DNA of 10,838 bases from Flavobacteriaceae bacterium (lineage in GTDB: Bacteria; Bacteroidota; Bacteroidia; Flavobacteriales; Flavobacteriaceae): contig JAUXCI010000061.1 of assembly GCA_030618945.1 (NCBI GenBank), positions 1-10,838 of the forward strand. The letters are read 5' to 3'. How positions within the stretch are numbered: position 1 is the stretch's first letter; the number at the start of each line of letters is the position of its first letter. The notes below the pieces were generated by a model that saw only the letters and a program-made list of their open reading frames with translations, ran no database searches and was not told the origin of the DNA. The position numbers and the translations under genes were made by a program. Positions 1 through 7,091 of the stretch are shown piece by piece.

Positions 1-455
1 AGGAAGTAGATTTAATGCCTTATATATCAGACTTGGCAATGAACTTTGATCAGCTCTCGAAGCTTGATAAATTCAATTTTACCAGCGAGTTAATCGGAAA
101 TTCTTTTAGGGTATTTGTAGATGTGTACCATATAGAAAATGCGATCAACAGTTTACTGGAAAATGCCAGAAAATATTCAAAAAAAAATGGAACGATCCAC
201 CTCCTTGCCAAAATAGAGGCTAAGTATCTTGTAATTGAGGTAAGTGATAATGGCATTGGAATTGCGCCTCATGACATCAAAAAAATCTTTGAAAAGTATT
301 ATCGGGTTTCTCATGGTGACCTTCACAATGTTAAAGGCTATGGTCTGGGTTTAAATTATGTCAAAAGGATTGTACATTTGCATAAAGGAAAAGTTGAGGT
401 GAAAAGCGTTTTGAACGTGGGCTCTACGTTTATCATAAAAATCCCTTTGATATAA
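1..455 (+). CDS. Sensor histidine kinase, C-terminal HATPase part (5' truncated by window edge)
   Basis: The reading frame is open from the first full codon at base 3, so the ATG at 15 is internal and the true start lies outside the window. The visible part is the catalytic ATP-binding (HATPase_c) domain of a two-component sensor kinase. It has an N box (HIENAINSLLENARKYSKK), a G1 box (VSDNGIGIA), an F-box-like segment (IFEKYYRV), a G2 box (KGYGLGLNYVKRIV) and a final GSTFIIKIPL strand. The sensor region, any membrane segments and the phosphoacceptor His box are missing. The stop is followed after one base by the response regulator start, so the two are almost certainly co-transcribed and partners. 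Family knowledge says it would autophosphorylate and pass the phosphate to that regulator; the signal cannot be told. It is an ordinary kinase module; whether it is a hybrid one-protein (HTCS) regulator cannot be excluded from the C-terminus alone, but the separate regulator gene argues against it. Confidence 0.95.
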   Translation, partial: EVDLMPYISDLAMNFDQLSKLDKFNFTSELIGNSFRVFVDVYHIENAINSLLENARKYSKKNGTIHLLAKIEAKYLVIEVSDNGIGIAPHDIKKIFEKYYRVSHGDLHNVKGYGLGLNYVKRIVHLHKGKVEVKSVLNVGSTFIIKIPLI

Positions 456-456
456 G

Positions 457-1176
457 ATGATTGAAAATAGAAAAATACTGTTGGTAGAAGATGATGAATC
501 CTTAGGCTATTTGTTGTCGGAGTACTTGAAAATGAAGGACTTTGACATACAATGGGTGAAAGACGGTAAGTCTGCTCTTGAAATAGTTGAACGAGATTTT
601 TTCGATTTGATGATTTTGGATGTGATGATGCCTGAAATGGATGGATTCACCCTGGCTAAAGAACTAAAAAAAGATTTTCCCGAGACACCGTTTATTTTTC
701 TGACATCACGTTCCATGAAAATTGACGTATTAAAGGGCTTTTCATTGGGCGCTGTAGACTATTTGAAAAAACCTATTGACGAAGAAGAATTAGTAGTAAG
801 ATTGAATACCTTATTAAAAACGCTTTCAGTAAACAAGAAGAGTGAAGATAAGGAGCTGTTAAATCATTATTCTCTTGGAGAATATATCTTTAATGTTAGT
901 AAACAAGAAGTTGTTTATAAAGATGGTGAGGTTCACAAGTTAACCCTAAGAGAAAACAAGCTATTACAGTTGCTTGTTCACAAAAAGAATGAGCTGTGTA
1001 CACATAAAGAAATTTTGCACAGCCTTTGGGGGCAAAATGATTTTTTTGTAAAAAAGAGTTTGAATGTATTTATTTCTCATTTAAGAAAACACCTTTCAAA
1101 AGATCCTAATATAAAAATTGAAAATATTCACAATCAAGGCTTTATATTTAAAATTGAAAATAAGACAGAGTTTTGA
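457..1176 (+). CDS. OmpR/PhoB-family DNA-binding response regulator
   Basis: The 239-residue protein has the usual two-domain layout and length for the family. The receiver domain (about residues 5-120) shows the acidic pair Asp12/Asp13 in LLVEDDES, the phosphoacceptor Asp55 in LMILDVMMPEMDG, Thr83 in FLTSR and the conserved Lys105 in DYLKKP. The C-terminal winged-helix domain (about 138-232) carries LTLRENKLLQLL, a VKKSLNVFISHLRKHL recognition-helix region and a closing IHNQGFIF hairpin, as in PhoB-type regulators. The ATG at 457 begins one base after the upstream kinase stop, which supports this start and translational coupling. The pair resembles Bacteroidota RprX/RprY-type systems in general architecture, but I do not assign a symbol. 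Its target genes are unknown; the neighbouring SusCD locus is convergent, so proximity does not show regulation. Confidence 0.96.
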   Translation: MIENRKILLVEDDESLGYLLSEYLKMKDFDIQWVKDGKSALEIVERDFFDLMILDVMMPEMDGFTLAKELKKDFPETPFIFLTSRSMKIDVLKGFSLGAVDYLKKPIDEEELVVRLNTLLKTLSVNKKSEDKELLNHYSLGEYIFNVSKQEVVYKDGEVHKLTLRENKLLQLLVHKKNELCTHKEILHSLWGQNDFFVKKSLNVFISHLRKHLSKDPNIKIENIHNQGFIFKIENKTEF

Positions 1177-1180
1177 GCAT

Positions 1181-1212
1181 AAAAAAAGGCTACCAATTGG
1201 TAGCCTTTTTTT
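1181..1212. terminator. Bidirectional rho-independent terminator between convergent genes
   Basis: This is a perfect 32-bp palindrome: seven A, the stem GGCTACC, an AATT loop, GGTAGCC, then seven T. It starts 4 bases after the response regulator stop and ends 18 bases before the end of the SusD gene on the other strand. Because it is symmetric, it gives a G/C-rich stem followed by a U tract when read from either strand, so it can end both convergent transcripts. Confidence 0.93.
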
Positions 1213-1230
1213 CTTTATATTAACCTAAGT

Positions 1231-2793
1231 TTAGTAACCATCGTTTTGAACCAAATTAGAATTTGATAAAATTGCATTTGAAGGAATTGGATAAAGTTCC
1301 TTAGTTGCATCACCTACAGTTGAAGGATCTTTAAACTCCCAAGGTCTGCCATACTGGCCAAAACGAACCATATCCATTCGTCTTACGTATTCGTAGTATA
1401 ACTCTCTACCTCTTTCGTCCAATAATACAGCTTCAGTCACAGAAGCAACTGGGTCAGCATTTCTCACTTCCCTAAGCGTATTTACCATAGCTGTAGCGTC
1501 TCCGCCGTTTCTCATCATAGCTTCAGCTTTCATCAAATAAGCATCAGAATACCTAAAGATTATTTGATGCTCTGTATAGGCACCATTTGCCGGATGGTAT
1601 TTGATTATTCTCATACCTGTGCTTTCAGAGTTACCAACCAATCCTGGCATTTCTTTTGTAAAATTCAATGGTCTTCCAGATCTTTCGAATAAGGCATTAC
1701 CCTCCACATCATATTGCTGGCCTTGAAGAAAACCATAACCAATACCATAATTGCTAGCATCAGCATTATCTGCATCAGGCACCCAGCCTCTTCTTTCTTC
1801 CTGACCATCACCTACATAATTCGAGTTTGGAGAGCCTTCAAAAGTACTGTAAAATTCAGATAAGGTAGAAAATCCATTCCATCCTCCTCCACCATTGTCA
1901 GGTGTAATTTGGTGATAATGTAAACCATCCCAAATTCTATTTCCAACTCCTGACTTTAACCACCAAATCGTTTCAGTATCCTGATCTTCTTTAAAGATAT
2001 CAAAATAGCCTTCTTGAAGCGCGTATCCTTGGTTAGTTATTTGGTCTACAAGCGCTATTACTTCAGACATGTCAGCAGCTTCAGCACTGCCACCTACATA
2101 AACGAATTTATTCAAAAGCAATCTGGCTTTCAAAAATTGAGCGGCTTCTTTTGTACCATATAATGTATTATCATTATTAGGTCCAGAGCTAGGTAATCCT
2201 GCTATAGCAGCATCAATATCCTTTAAAATAAATTCAACAGCTTGTGCCCTAGTAAGAACCATAGGTTCTACATCAGGCCCTTCGTCAGGTGTTCTAAAAG
2301 GAACTTGTCCATAAAGGTCCATTACTTGATACATAGAATAAGCTCTTAAAAATTGAGCCGCTGCTTTCTGTTCTGCAGATGGATTACTTCTTTCATCAAT
2401 TACTTCAGTACATTGATAAACATTTTGATTCATTTGGTTCCATACCGTCAGTACAAAATTGTGAGATGGTGTCCATGTATGCTGGTGTAGCGTTCTCCAA
2501 ATACCATTATCTCCCCAGTCAGTTCCTCTAGTTGGAACTAAGGTCTCATCGGTTGAAACTTCCTGAAGGGCAAAGAAATTTGCCTGATCAGCTAATTGCC
2601 CCTGTAAACCATTATAAATGTTTTGAAGGGAACCCGCAGGGTTCTCAACCCCGTTAAATGCATCATCGCCACCACCAGTAAAGATGGAGTCTGTTTCTTT
2701 GATCTCTAGATCTGAACAGGCAATCATAAAGATCCCTGACATCAAAGAAAGCAAGCCTATTTTTATAAATTGTTGTTTAAACATAATTTTCAT
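1231..2793 (-). CDS. SusD/RagB-family outer-membrane glycan-binding lipoprotein
   Basis: The 520-residue protein is the surface lipoprotein partner of the SusC-like transporter encoded just upstream; SusD proteins form a lid on the SusC barrel and bind the incoming oligosaccharide. It starts with a lipoprotein signal peptide (hydrophobic LLSLMSGIFMIA, lipobox Cys26). The SDLE after the cysteine resembles the acidic surface-export signal of Bacteroidota lipoproteins. Family hallmarks include the helical repeat segment FLRAYSMYQVMDLYGQVPF (148-166), the IFRYSDAYLMKAEAM segment (412-426), RGRELYYEYVRRMDMVRFG (461-479) and the typical C-terminal PIPSNAILSNSNLVQNDGY. Length is normal for the family. 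The gene begins 12 bases after the SusC stop, so they form one operon. Met4 (codon at 2784) is an alternative start and would leave the signal peptide intact. The ligand is not evident from sequence; many Trp and Tyr residues in 280-310 could line the binding site. Confidence 0.96.
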   Translation of the reverse strand: MKIMFKQQFIKIGLLSLMSGIFMIACSDLEIKETDSIFTGGGDDAFNGVENPAGSLQNIYNGLQGQLADQANFFALQEVSTDETLVPTRGTDWGDNGIWRTLHQHTWTPSHNFVLTVWNQMNQNVYQCTEVIDERSNPSAEQKAAAQFLRAYSMYQVMDLYGQVPFRTPDEGPDVEPMVLTRAQAVEFILKDIDAAIAGLPSSGPNNDNTLYGTKEAAQFLKARLLLNKFVYVGGSAEAADMSEVIALVDQITNQGYALQEGYFDIFKEDQDTETIWWLKSGVGNRIWDGLHYHQITPDNGGGGWNGFSTLSEFYSTFEGSPNSNYVGDGQEERRGWVPDADNADASNYGIGYGFLQGQQYDVEGNALFERSGRPLNFTKEMPGLVGNSESTGMRIIKYHPANGAYTEHQIIFRYSDAYLMKAEAMMRNGGDATAMVNTLREVRNADPVASVTEAVLLDERGRELYYEYVRRMDMVRFGQYGRPWEFKDPSTVGDATKELYPIPSNAILSNSNLVQNDGY

Positions 2794-2805
2794 GACTAAT
2801 ATTTT

Positions 2806-5800
2806 TTAAAAAGATAAATTTATACCTAAAGTAACAACCCTTGGTCTTGGGTATGAAGTATAATCAATACCTGCAGTAGGTATACCGTTCAACAAATCGA
2901 AACCAGCAGGCTGAGTATTTAATTCAGGATCTAGACCCGTGTAATCTGTAACGACAAATAGATTTTGACCCGTTAGAGACAGTCTCAAATTTTGAATAGC
3001 ACTAGTTTCCTTAAGATCAAAATTGTAACCTAAAGTTGCATTTTGTAATCTTACAAAATCACCACTTTCCAAGAATCTTGTTGATACAGCAGCTTCTGCA
3101 TTACCAGCTTCTCCACTTGTCAATACGTTACGTGTTACGTTACGCGCATTGGCAATGGCACCAGCAGTAAAAAACGCGTTGGCAGTGTTGTTATATATAT
3201 AATGACCCCATTGTCCGGAAAAGAATAGATTCAAATCCCAGTTTTTATAGGTAACTGTCGTGTTTAAACCAGCATTTGTGGTTGGTAAAGCACTTTTACC
3301 GACAAAAGTTTGGTTATCACCAATTGGCTGACCATTTTCATCAAACCCTTCAAACTCTCTTAAGAAATAGGAGAATAAAGGTTGGTCTTCGGCCAAAATC
3401 TGTGCATAAGCACCAGATAATCCTTGACCATAAATTCTTCCCGCAGGTATTAGCCCTGGGAAACCTGTAAGTTCATTATAATTATAGGAAATATTAAAAC
3501 CAGCATTCCAGGTCCATTCACTATCTTGAATGAAATCATAGTCGATGGTAAATTCAATACCTTCATTCAATACCTTACCGTCCAAATTCTTAAAGAAGGA
3601 TGGCTGAGGAGATGGTTGAGCTGCTTCAACGTTTAAGAGTAAATCTTTGGTTTCTTTTCTATAAACATCAACTGACATGGACAATCGATCATTGTTCAAT
3701 CCAAAATCAACGCCAAAACCATAAGAAGTAGTTTCCTCCCATTTTAAATCTGGATTAGCAAATGCAACAGCACCTATACCTGGGGTGTTGATTTCACCAC
3801 CATCGCCAATACCTGGTCCTGAGAACCGCTCTCTACGAAGATAATTACCATAACCAAGACCTTCCTGGTTTCCTGTAATACCCCAACTTAATCTAGTTTT
3901 TAAAGTAGAAATCTTGTCTCCTATAAAATTCTCTTCATTCATTTTCCATGCAAAGGCTGCAGATGGAAATACCCCGTATTTGTTATCAGATGAAAATCTT
4001 GATGAACCGTCAATTCTAACTGTTGCAGTAAATAAGTATTTATTGCTTAAAGTATAATTAGCTCTTGTAAACCACGATTGTAATTCATCAGTGTGATCGT
4101 AAAAATCAGCGAAAAAAGATCTGACACTAGTGTCAGCAAATCCAGCAATTGGTTCGCTACTAGCTTCAGGGAACAAATAATTCACAAAATTATTACTTTC
4201 TGTAATACCATATTGCTGATAATTACCTGTTAAAAGGGCTTCAATTTCAGATAAAGATTGACTTAAATCTGAATTCATTTCACCATTAACATTTGTTGAA
4301 TAACCCCATCCTTGAGCGTTTCGTCCACTAGTTCTAAAGTCTTGATATGAAAAACCACCTAATAGGTTTAAACTTGAATTATCCCAATCCTTATCCCAAG
4401 TCAAGGTAATTTCGATCAACTTACTTGTGTTTTCTATATCATTAATAGCACTTTTACCATTTCCAAAAACACCACTGCCAAAATTCCTGGCTAAAGGAGA
4501 TGAGGATGAATATCTGGTAGAGTTTGATTTGTCGTAACCCATAGTAATTTTACCTACTAAATCAGGTATAAAGGCGTAATCAGCAGAAAAATTCATTAAG
4601 AAACGGTCGGTTTCTGTAGTACTTTGTGCATATGTCAGCATTGTTGCAGGGCTAATTTGACCACCGAAATCAGCGTCAGGATCAGTACCCCAAGTTGGGT
4701 TGGCAGAATAAGCCGCACCCAAGAGATCTCCCCTGTATCCAGCACTACCACTTAGAGGAGGTTGCTCATCATCCACGGTAGAATAAGTTCCCTGAAAACT
4801 CAACTTTAAGCGATCATCAAAAAATCTTTGATAAGCATTAATCCTAGCTGAAATTCTTTGAAGCCCTGAATTTTCCAAGACACCTTGAAGGTCCTGATAT
4901 CCGAAGGTTCCCCTAACAGAACCAGTACTATGATTATAATTATATGCTAAAGTTTCATCATGAGAAAAAGAACTTCTGGTTACATAATCTTGCCAATCAG
5001 TTGCTTCTCCATAATCTTGGTCAGCTCGATTACCACCATATTGTTCAACTGCGTCAAGAAATTCTTCAGGACCTAAAAGGTCATAGCTATTAGCTGGAGT
5101 AGAATAACTCAAATTTGAACTGAATTCAAATAATCCACCTTGTCTTCCTTTACCACTTTTTGTAGTAATGATTACCACCCCGTTCGCACCTCTTGATCCA
5201 TAGATAGCAGTTGCAGAAGCATCTTTTAAAACACTCATACTTGCAATGTCATTTGGATTAAGGAAGCTAAGCGGGTTACTGGAAACACTGGTACCAAACC
5301 CAACGTTTGCACCTCCGGCTGAAGAAGCGGCTGACGTTAATGGCACACCATCCACCACATAAAGAGGGTCATTGTTTGAAGTTACAGAAGTAGTACCACG
5401 AATTCTGATGGCTATACCAGAACCTGGTTCACCACTAGCTTGTACTGTTTGAACCCCGGCCACTTTTCCTTGAATCAATTGTTCAGCTGATGCGATCGCA
5501 CCGCCGTTAAAATCTTTAGAACTTACCGAGGCTACTGATCCGGTTGCATCCTTAACCGTAGTGGTACCATAACCAATCACGATAACCTCATCCAATGCCT
5601 CAGCATCTTCTTCTAAGGTTATATTAATTGTTGACTGCCCGTTAACGGCAATTTCCTGAGACACAAATCCCAAGGAACTAAATTCCAAAATCGCGTCAGA
5701 GGCTACTCCTTCTATAGTATAGTTCCCATCAAAATCAGTGGAAACACCATTCGAAGTACCTTTTACAATCACGTTAGTTCCAGGTAATGGCCCATCATCA

Positions 5801-5895
5801 CCTGTTACTGTTCCATTAACCGTTTGTGAAAACAATGCACCCGTAAAAAGGGCAAAGCACACAAACATTAATTGTTTGAGTAAATTAAATTTCAT
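2806..5895 (-). CDS. SusC/RagA-family TonB-dependent outer-membrane transporter
   Basis: This 1029-residue outer-membrane transporter imports oligosaccharides using TonB/ExbBD energy. The open frame reaches 5982, but I chose the ATG at 5895. From there the protein begins with a proper signal peptide (MKFNLLKQLMFVCFALFTGA, cleavage near LFSQ). The 29 upstream residues do not look like a signal peptide, and their DNA overlaps a likely promoter and operator. After cleavage comes a carboxypeptidase-regulatory-like domain (about 26-97: VNGTVTGDDGPLPGTNVIVKG, FDGNYTIEGV), then a TonB-box region (LDEVIVIGYGT, 101-111). The plug domain (about 115-250) contains IRIRGTTS, PLYVVDGVPL and the SusC signature LKDASATAIYGSRGANG. 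The beta-barrel follows and ends in the terminal phenylalanine (GINLSF) typical of outer-membrane barrels. It pairs with the SusD gene 12 bases downstream. The substrate is inferred only from neighbours: the fructokinase-like kinase and sugar porter suggest a fructose-containing glycan. Confidence 0.96.
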   Translation of the reverse strand: MKFNLLKQLMFVCFALFTGALFSQTVNGTVTGDDGPLPGTNVIVKGTSNGVSTDFDGNYTIEGVASDAILEFSSLGFVSQEIAVNGQSTINITLEEDAEALDEVIVIGYGTTTVKDATGSVASVSSKDFNGGAIASAEQLIQGKVAGVQTVQASGEPGSGIAIRIRGTTSVTSNNDPLYVVDGVPLTSAASSAGGANVGFGTSVSSNPLSFLNPNDIASMSVLKDASATAIYGSRGANGVVIITTKSGKGRQGGLFEFSSNLSYSTPANSYDLLGPEEFLDAVEQYGGNRADQDYGEATDWQDYVTRSSFSHDETLAYNYNHSTGSVRGTFGYQDLQGVLENSGLQRISARINAYQRFFDDRLKLSFQGTYSTVDDEQPPLSGSAGYRGDLLGAAYSANPTWGTDPDADFGGQISPATMLTYAQSTTETDRFLMNFSADYAFIPDLVGKITMGYDKSNSTRYSSSSPLARNFGSGVFGNGKSAINDIENTSKLIEITLTWDKDWDNSSLNLLGGFSYQDFRTSGRNAQGWGYSTNVNGEMNSDLSQSLSEIEALLTGNYQQYGITESNNFVNYLFPEASSEPIAGFADTSVRSFFADFYDHTDELQSWFTRANYTLSNKYLFTATVRIDGSSRFSSDNKYGVFPSAAFAWKMNEENFIGDKISTLKTRLSWGITGNQEGLGYGNYLRRERFSGPGIGDGGEINTPGIGAVAFANPDLKWEETTSYGFGVDFGLNNDRLSMSVDVYRKETKDLLLNVEAAQPSPQPSFFKNLDGKVLNEGIEFTIDYDFIQDSEWTWNAGFNISYNYNELTGFPGLIPAGRIYGQGLSGAYAQILAEDQPLFSYFLREFEGFDENGQPIGDNQTFVGKSALPTTNAGLNTTVTYKNWDLNLFFSGQWGHYIYNNTANAFFTAGAIANARNVTRNVLTSGEAGNAEAAVSTRFLESGDFVRLQNATLGYNFDLKETSAIQNLRLSLTGQNLFVVTDYTGLDPELNTQPAGFDLLNGIPTAGIDYTSYPRPRVVTLGINLSF

Positions 5896-5915
5896 AATTA
5901 TATTTAAATTAGTTA

Positions 5916-5931
5916 TTAATCGATCGATTAA
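5916..5931. promoter_or_regulatory. 16-bp perfect palindrome in the susC leader (candidate operator)
   Basis: TTAATCGATCGATTAA is a perfect inverted repeat lying 20 bases upstream of the chosen susC start codon and just downstream of the candidate promoter. The position fits an operator for a dimeric repressor or activator, or a short hairpin in the mRNA leader. No other copy was found in the window, and the binding protein is unknown; no LacI-type regulator is present here. Confidence 0.45.
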
Positions 5932-5950
5932 ACACATCCAAGAAGAAAAA

Positions 5951-5982
5951 CAAAGAAAAAAATCATTCCAAAAATTAAACAA
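5951..5982 (-). promoter_or_regulatory. Candidate Bacteroidota-type promoter of susC
   Basis: On the minus strand there is a TTG (5982-5980), then a 21-base spacer, then TTTCTTTG (5958-5951). Bacteroidota primary promoters have TTG near -33 and TAnnTTTG near -7, 19-21 bases apart; this site has one mismatch in the -7 element. Transcription would begin near 5944, giving a leader of about 50 bases that contains the 16-bp palindrome. The T-rich context makes partial matches easy, so this is tentative. Confidence 0.35.
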
Positions 5983-6202
5983 ACGTCTTTAAGATTCTTG
6001 CAGAATCCAAAAGAAAAATGAATCTTCCCCGTAATTTTAAGTCGTAAATTATTTAATCATAGCAAGTTTAATCAAAAATTCCCGAACAACATAGGAAAAG
6101 GGGCAATAATTGAGTTACAAAACCTACTATAACGTTTGCGTGTTCATAAAGAAGTTAAGGAAAACATAAAAACGTTAATCAAAACTTAATAAAAAGCTAA
6201 TA

Positions 6203-7087
6203 TTATCTTTTTAAGAGCTGTCGAATTTCATGCGCGGAGACAGGCTCATTTGCTCCAGATTTGGAAGCTACAATGGAGCCTATGGCACAAGAATAATCCA
6301 GAGATTTTTGAGGGCCCTTTTTGAGAAGAAAGTTATGAATTAGGCTTGCAAGAAAGGAATCACCAGCGCCAACGGTATCCGCTACTTTAACCACATAACC
6401 ATCATTCTTATAAATTTGATTATCAGAAAACAATAAAGCTCCATCTTTACCCAGAGTGACGCAAATATGACGACTTTTGGTGAGTTCCGACAAAGCGAGT
6501 ATTTGATCTGTTATATCACGATTTTTGATATTGACAAAATCACATATTTCTTTGAGTTCCTCATCGTTGAGTTTTATAAAATCAGACTTTTCTATCAGGT
6601 CAAGAACAAGGTCCATGGAATAATGTGGAGGTCTTAAATTAGCATCGAAAACTTTAAATACATTTTCTTGCAATAAGGCAAATAAGGTGTTTTTTGAAGT
6701 TTCGTTTCGACAGGCAAGGCTTCCAAAGATCAAAGCATCCGATGATCTTAGCTCGGATAAGGTTGCATTATCAAGTGAAATATAGTCCCAGGATGCGGGT
6801 CGTTCAATACTGTAACTCGCAGTATTTGAACTATCCAAACTAACTTTGACATTACCAGTTGGATATGTGTCGTCAATTTGGATCGTATGAGTATTCAGCC
6901 CTTGGGCCTTAAGGTATTTTAATATTTGATCACCATTATCATCTTTCCCGACACGACTTATCAAATGAACTTCTGAGCCTAAAGAATGTAATCTACAGGC
7001 TACATTCAGCGGTGCTCCACCAATCTTTTTTTCGTTTGGGAAGATATCCCAAAGCGTTTCTCCAAAACAAACAATTTTAGGGGTCAT
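6203..7087 (-). CDS. PfkB-family sugar kinase, probable fructokinase
   Basis: The 294-residue protein is a cytoplasmic ribokinase/PfkB-family kinase, predicted to phosphorylate fructose to fructose-6-phosphate using ATP. The N-terminus CFGETLWDIFPNEKKIGGAP (7-26), with Asp14 and the Gly-Gly pair 23-24 for sugar binding, matches bacterial fructokinases such as that of the Bacteroides fructan locus. Mid-protein VFDANLRPP (147-155) and KLNDEEL (172-178) are usual for the family. The PfkB signature 2, ADTVGAGDSF (236-245), supplies the anion hole and the catalytic base Asp243. Length is typical (about 290-310). The gene starts 4 bases after the stop of the MFS transporter gene, so transport and phosphorylation are coupled in one transcript. 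Other PfkB substrates (for example tagatose, a keto-deoxy sugar or adenosine) cannot be excluded by reading alone, but the N-terminal motif and the sugar-porter neighbour favour fructose. Confidence 0.88.
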   Translation of the reverse strand: MTPKIVCFGETLWDIFPNEKKIGGAPLNVACRLHSLGSEVHLISRVGKDDNGDQILKYLKAQGLNTHTIQIDDTYPTGNVKVSLDSSNTASYSIERPASWDYISLDNATLSELRSSDALIFGSLACRNETSKNTLFALLQENVFKVFDANLRPPHYSMDLVLDLIEKSDFIKLNDEELKEICDFVNIKNRDITDQILALSELTKSRHICVTLGKDGALLFSDNQIYKNDGYVVKVADTVGAGDSFLASLIHNFLLKKGPQKSLDYSCAIGSIVASKSGANEPVSAHEIRQLLKR

Positions 7088-7091
7088 TTTC

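Larger units (their letters stand above)
5896..6202. other. 307-bp non-coding region between kinase gene and susC
   Basis: No convincing gene lies in this very AT-rich stretch. It holds the susC leader and its probable promoter (5951-5982), a 16-bp perfect palindrome (5916-5931), two AACGTT boxes exactly 40 bp apart (6131 and 6171), and a 10-base direct repeat TTAATCAAAA at 6068 and 6175. No strong terminator is visible after the kinase gene, so read-through from the upstream genes into susCD remains possible, but the size of the gap implies separate control of susCD. Confidence 0.7.

Noticed and set aside
3276..3470. Plus-strand open frame of 64 codons
   Set aside because: It lies antisense within the SusC gene and has no recognisable family features.
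4121..4136. 16-bp perfect palindrome CTGACACTAGTGTCAG
   Set aside because: It lies inside the SusC coding region and is fully explained by ordinary codons for ADTSVR; about 0.3 such palindromes would be expected by chance in a window of this size.
5896..5982. N-terminal extension of the SusC frame to an ATG at 5982
   Set aside because: The extra 29 residues are not a signal peptide, while the ATG at 5895 gives a canonical one; the extension DNA holds a likely promoter and a palindrome.
6191..6212. AAAAAG / CTTTTT inverted repeat at the end of the kinase gene as a terminator
   Set aside because: The stem is almost entirely A/T with a mismatch and overlaps the stop codon; too weak to call a terminator.
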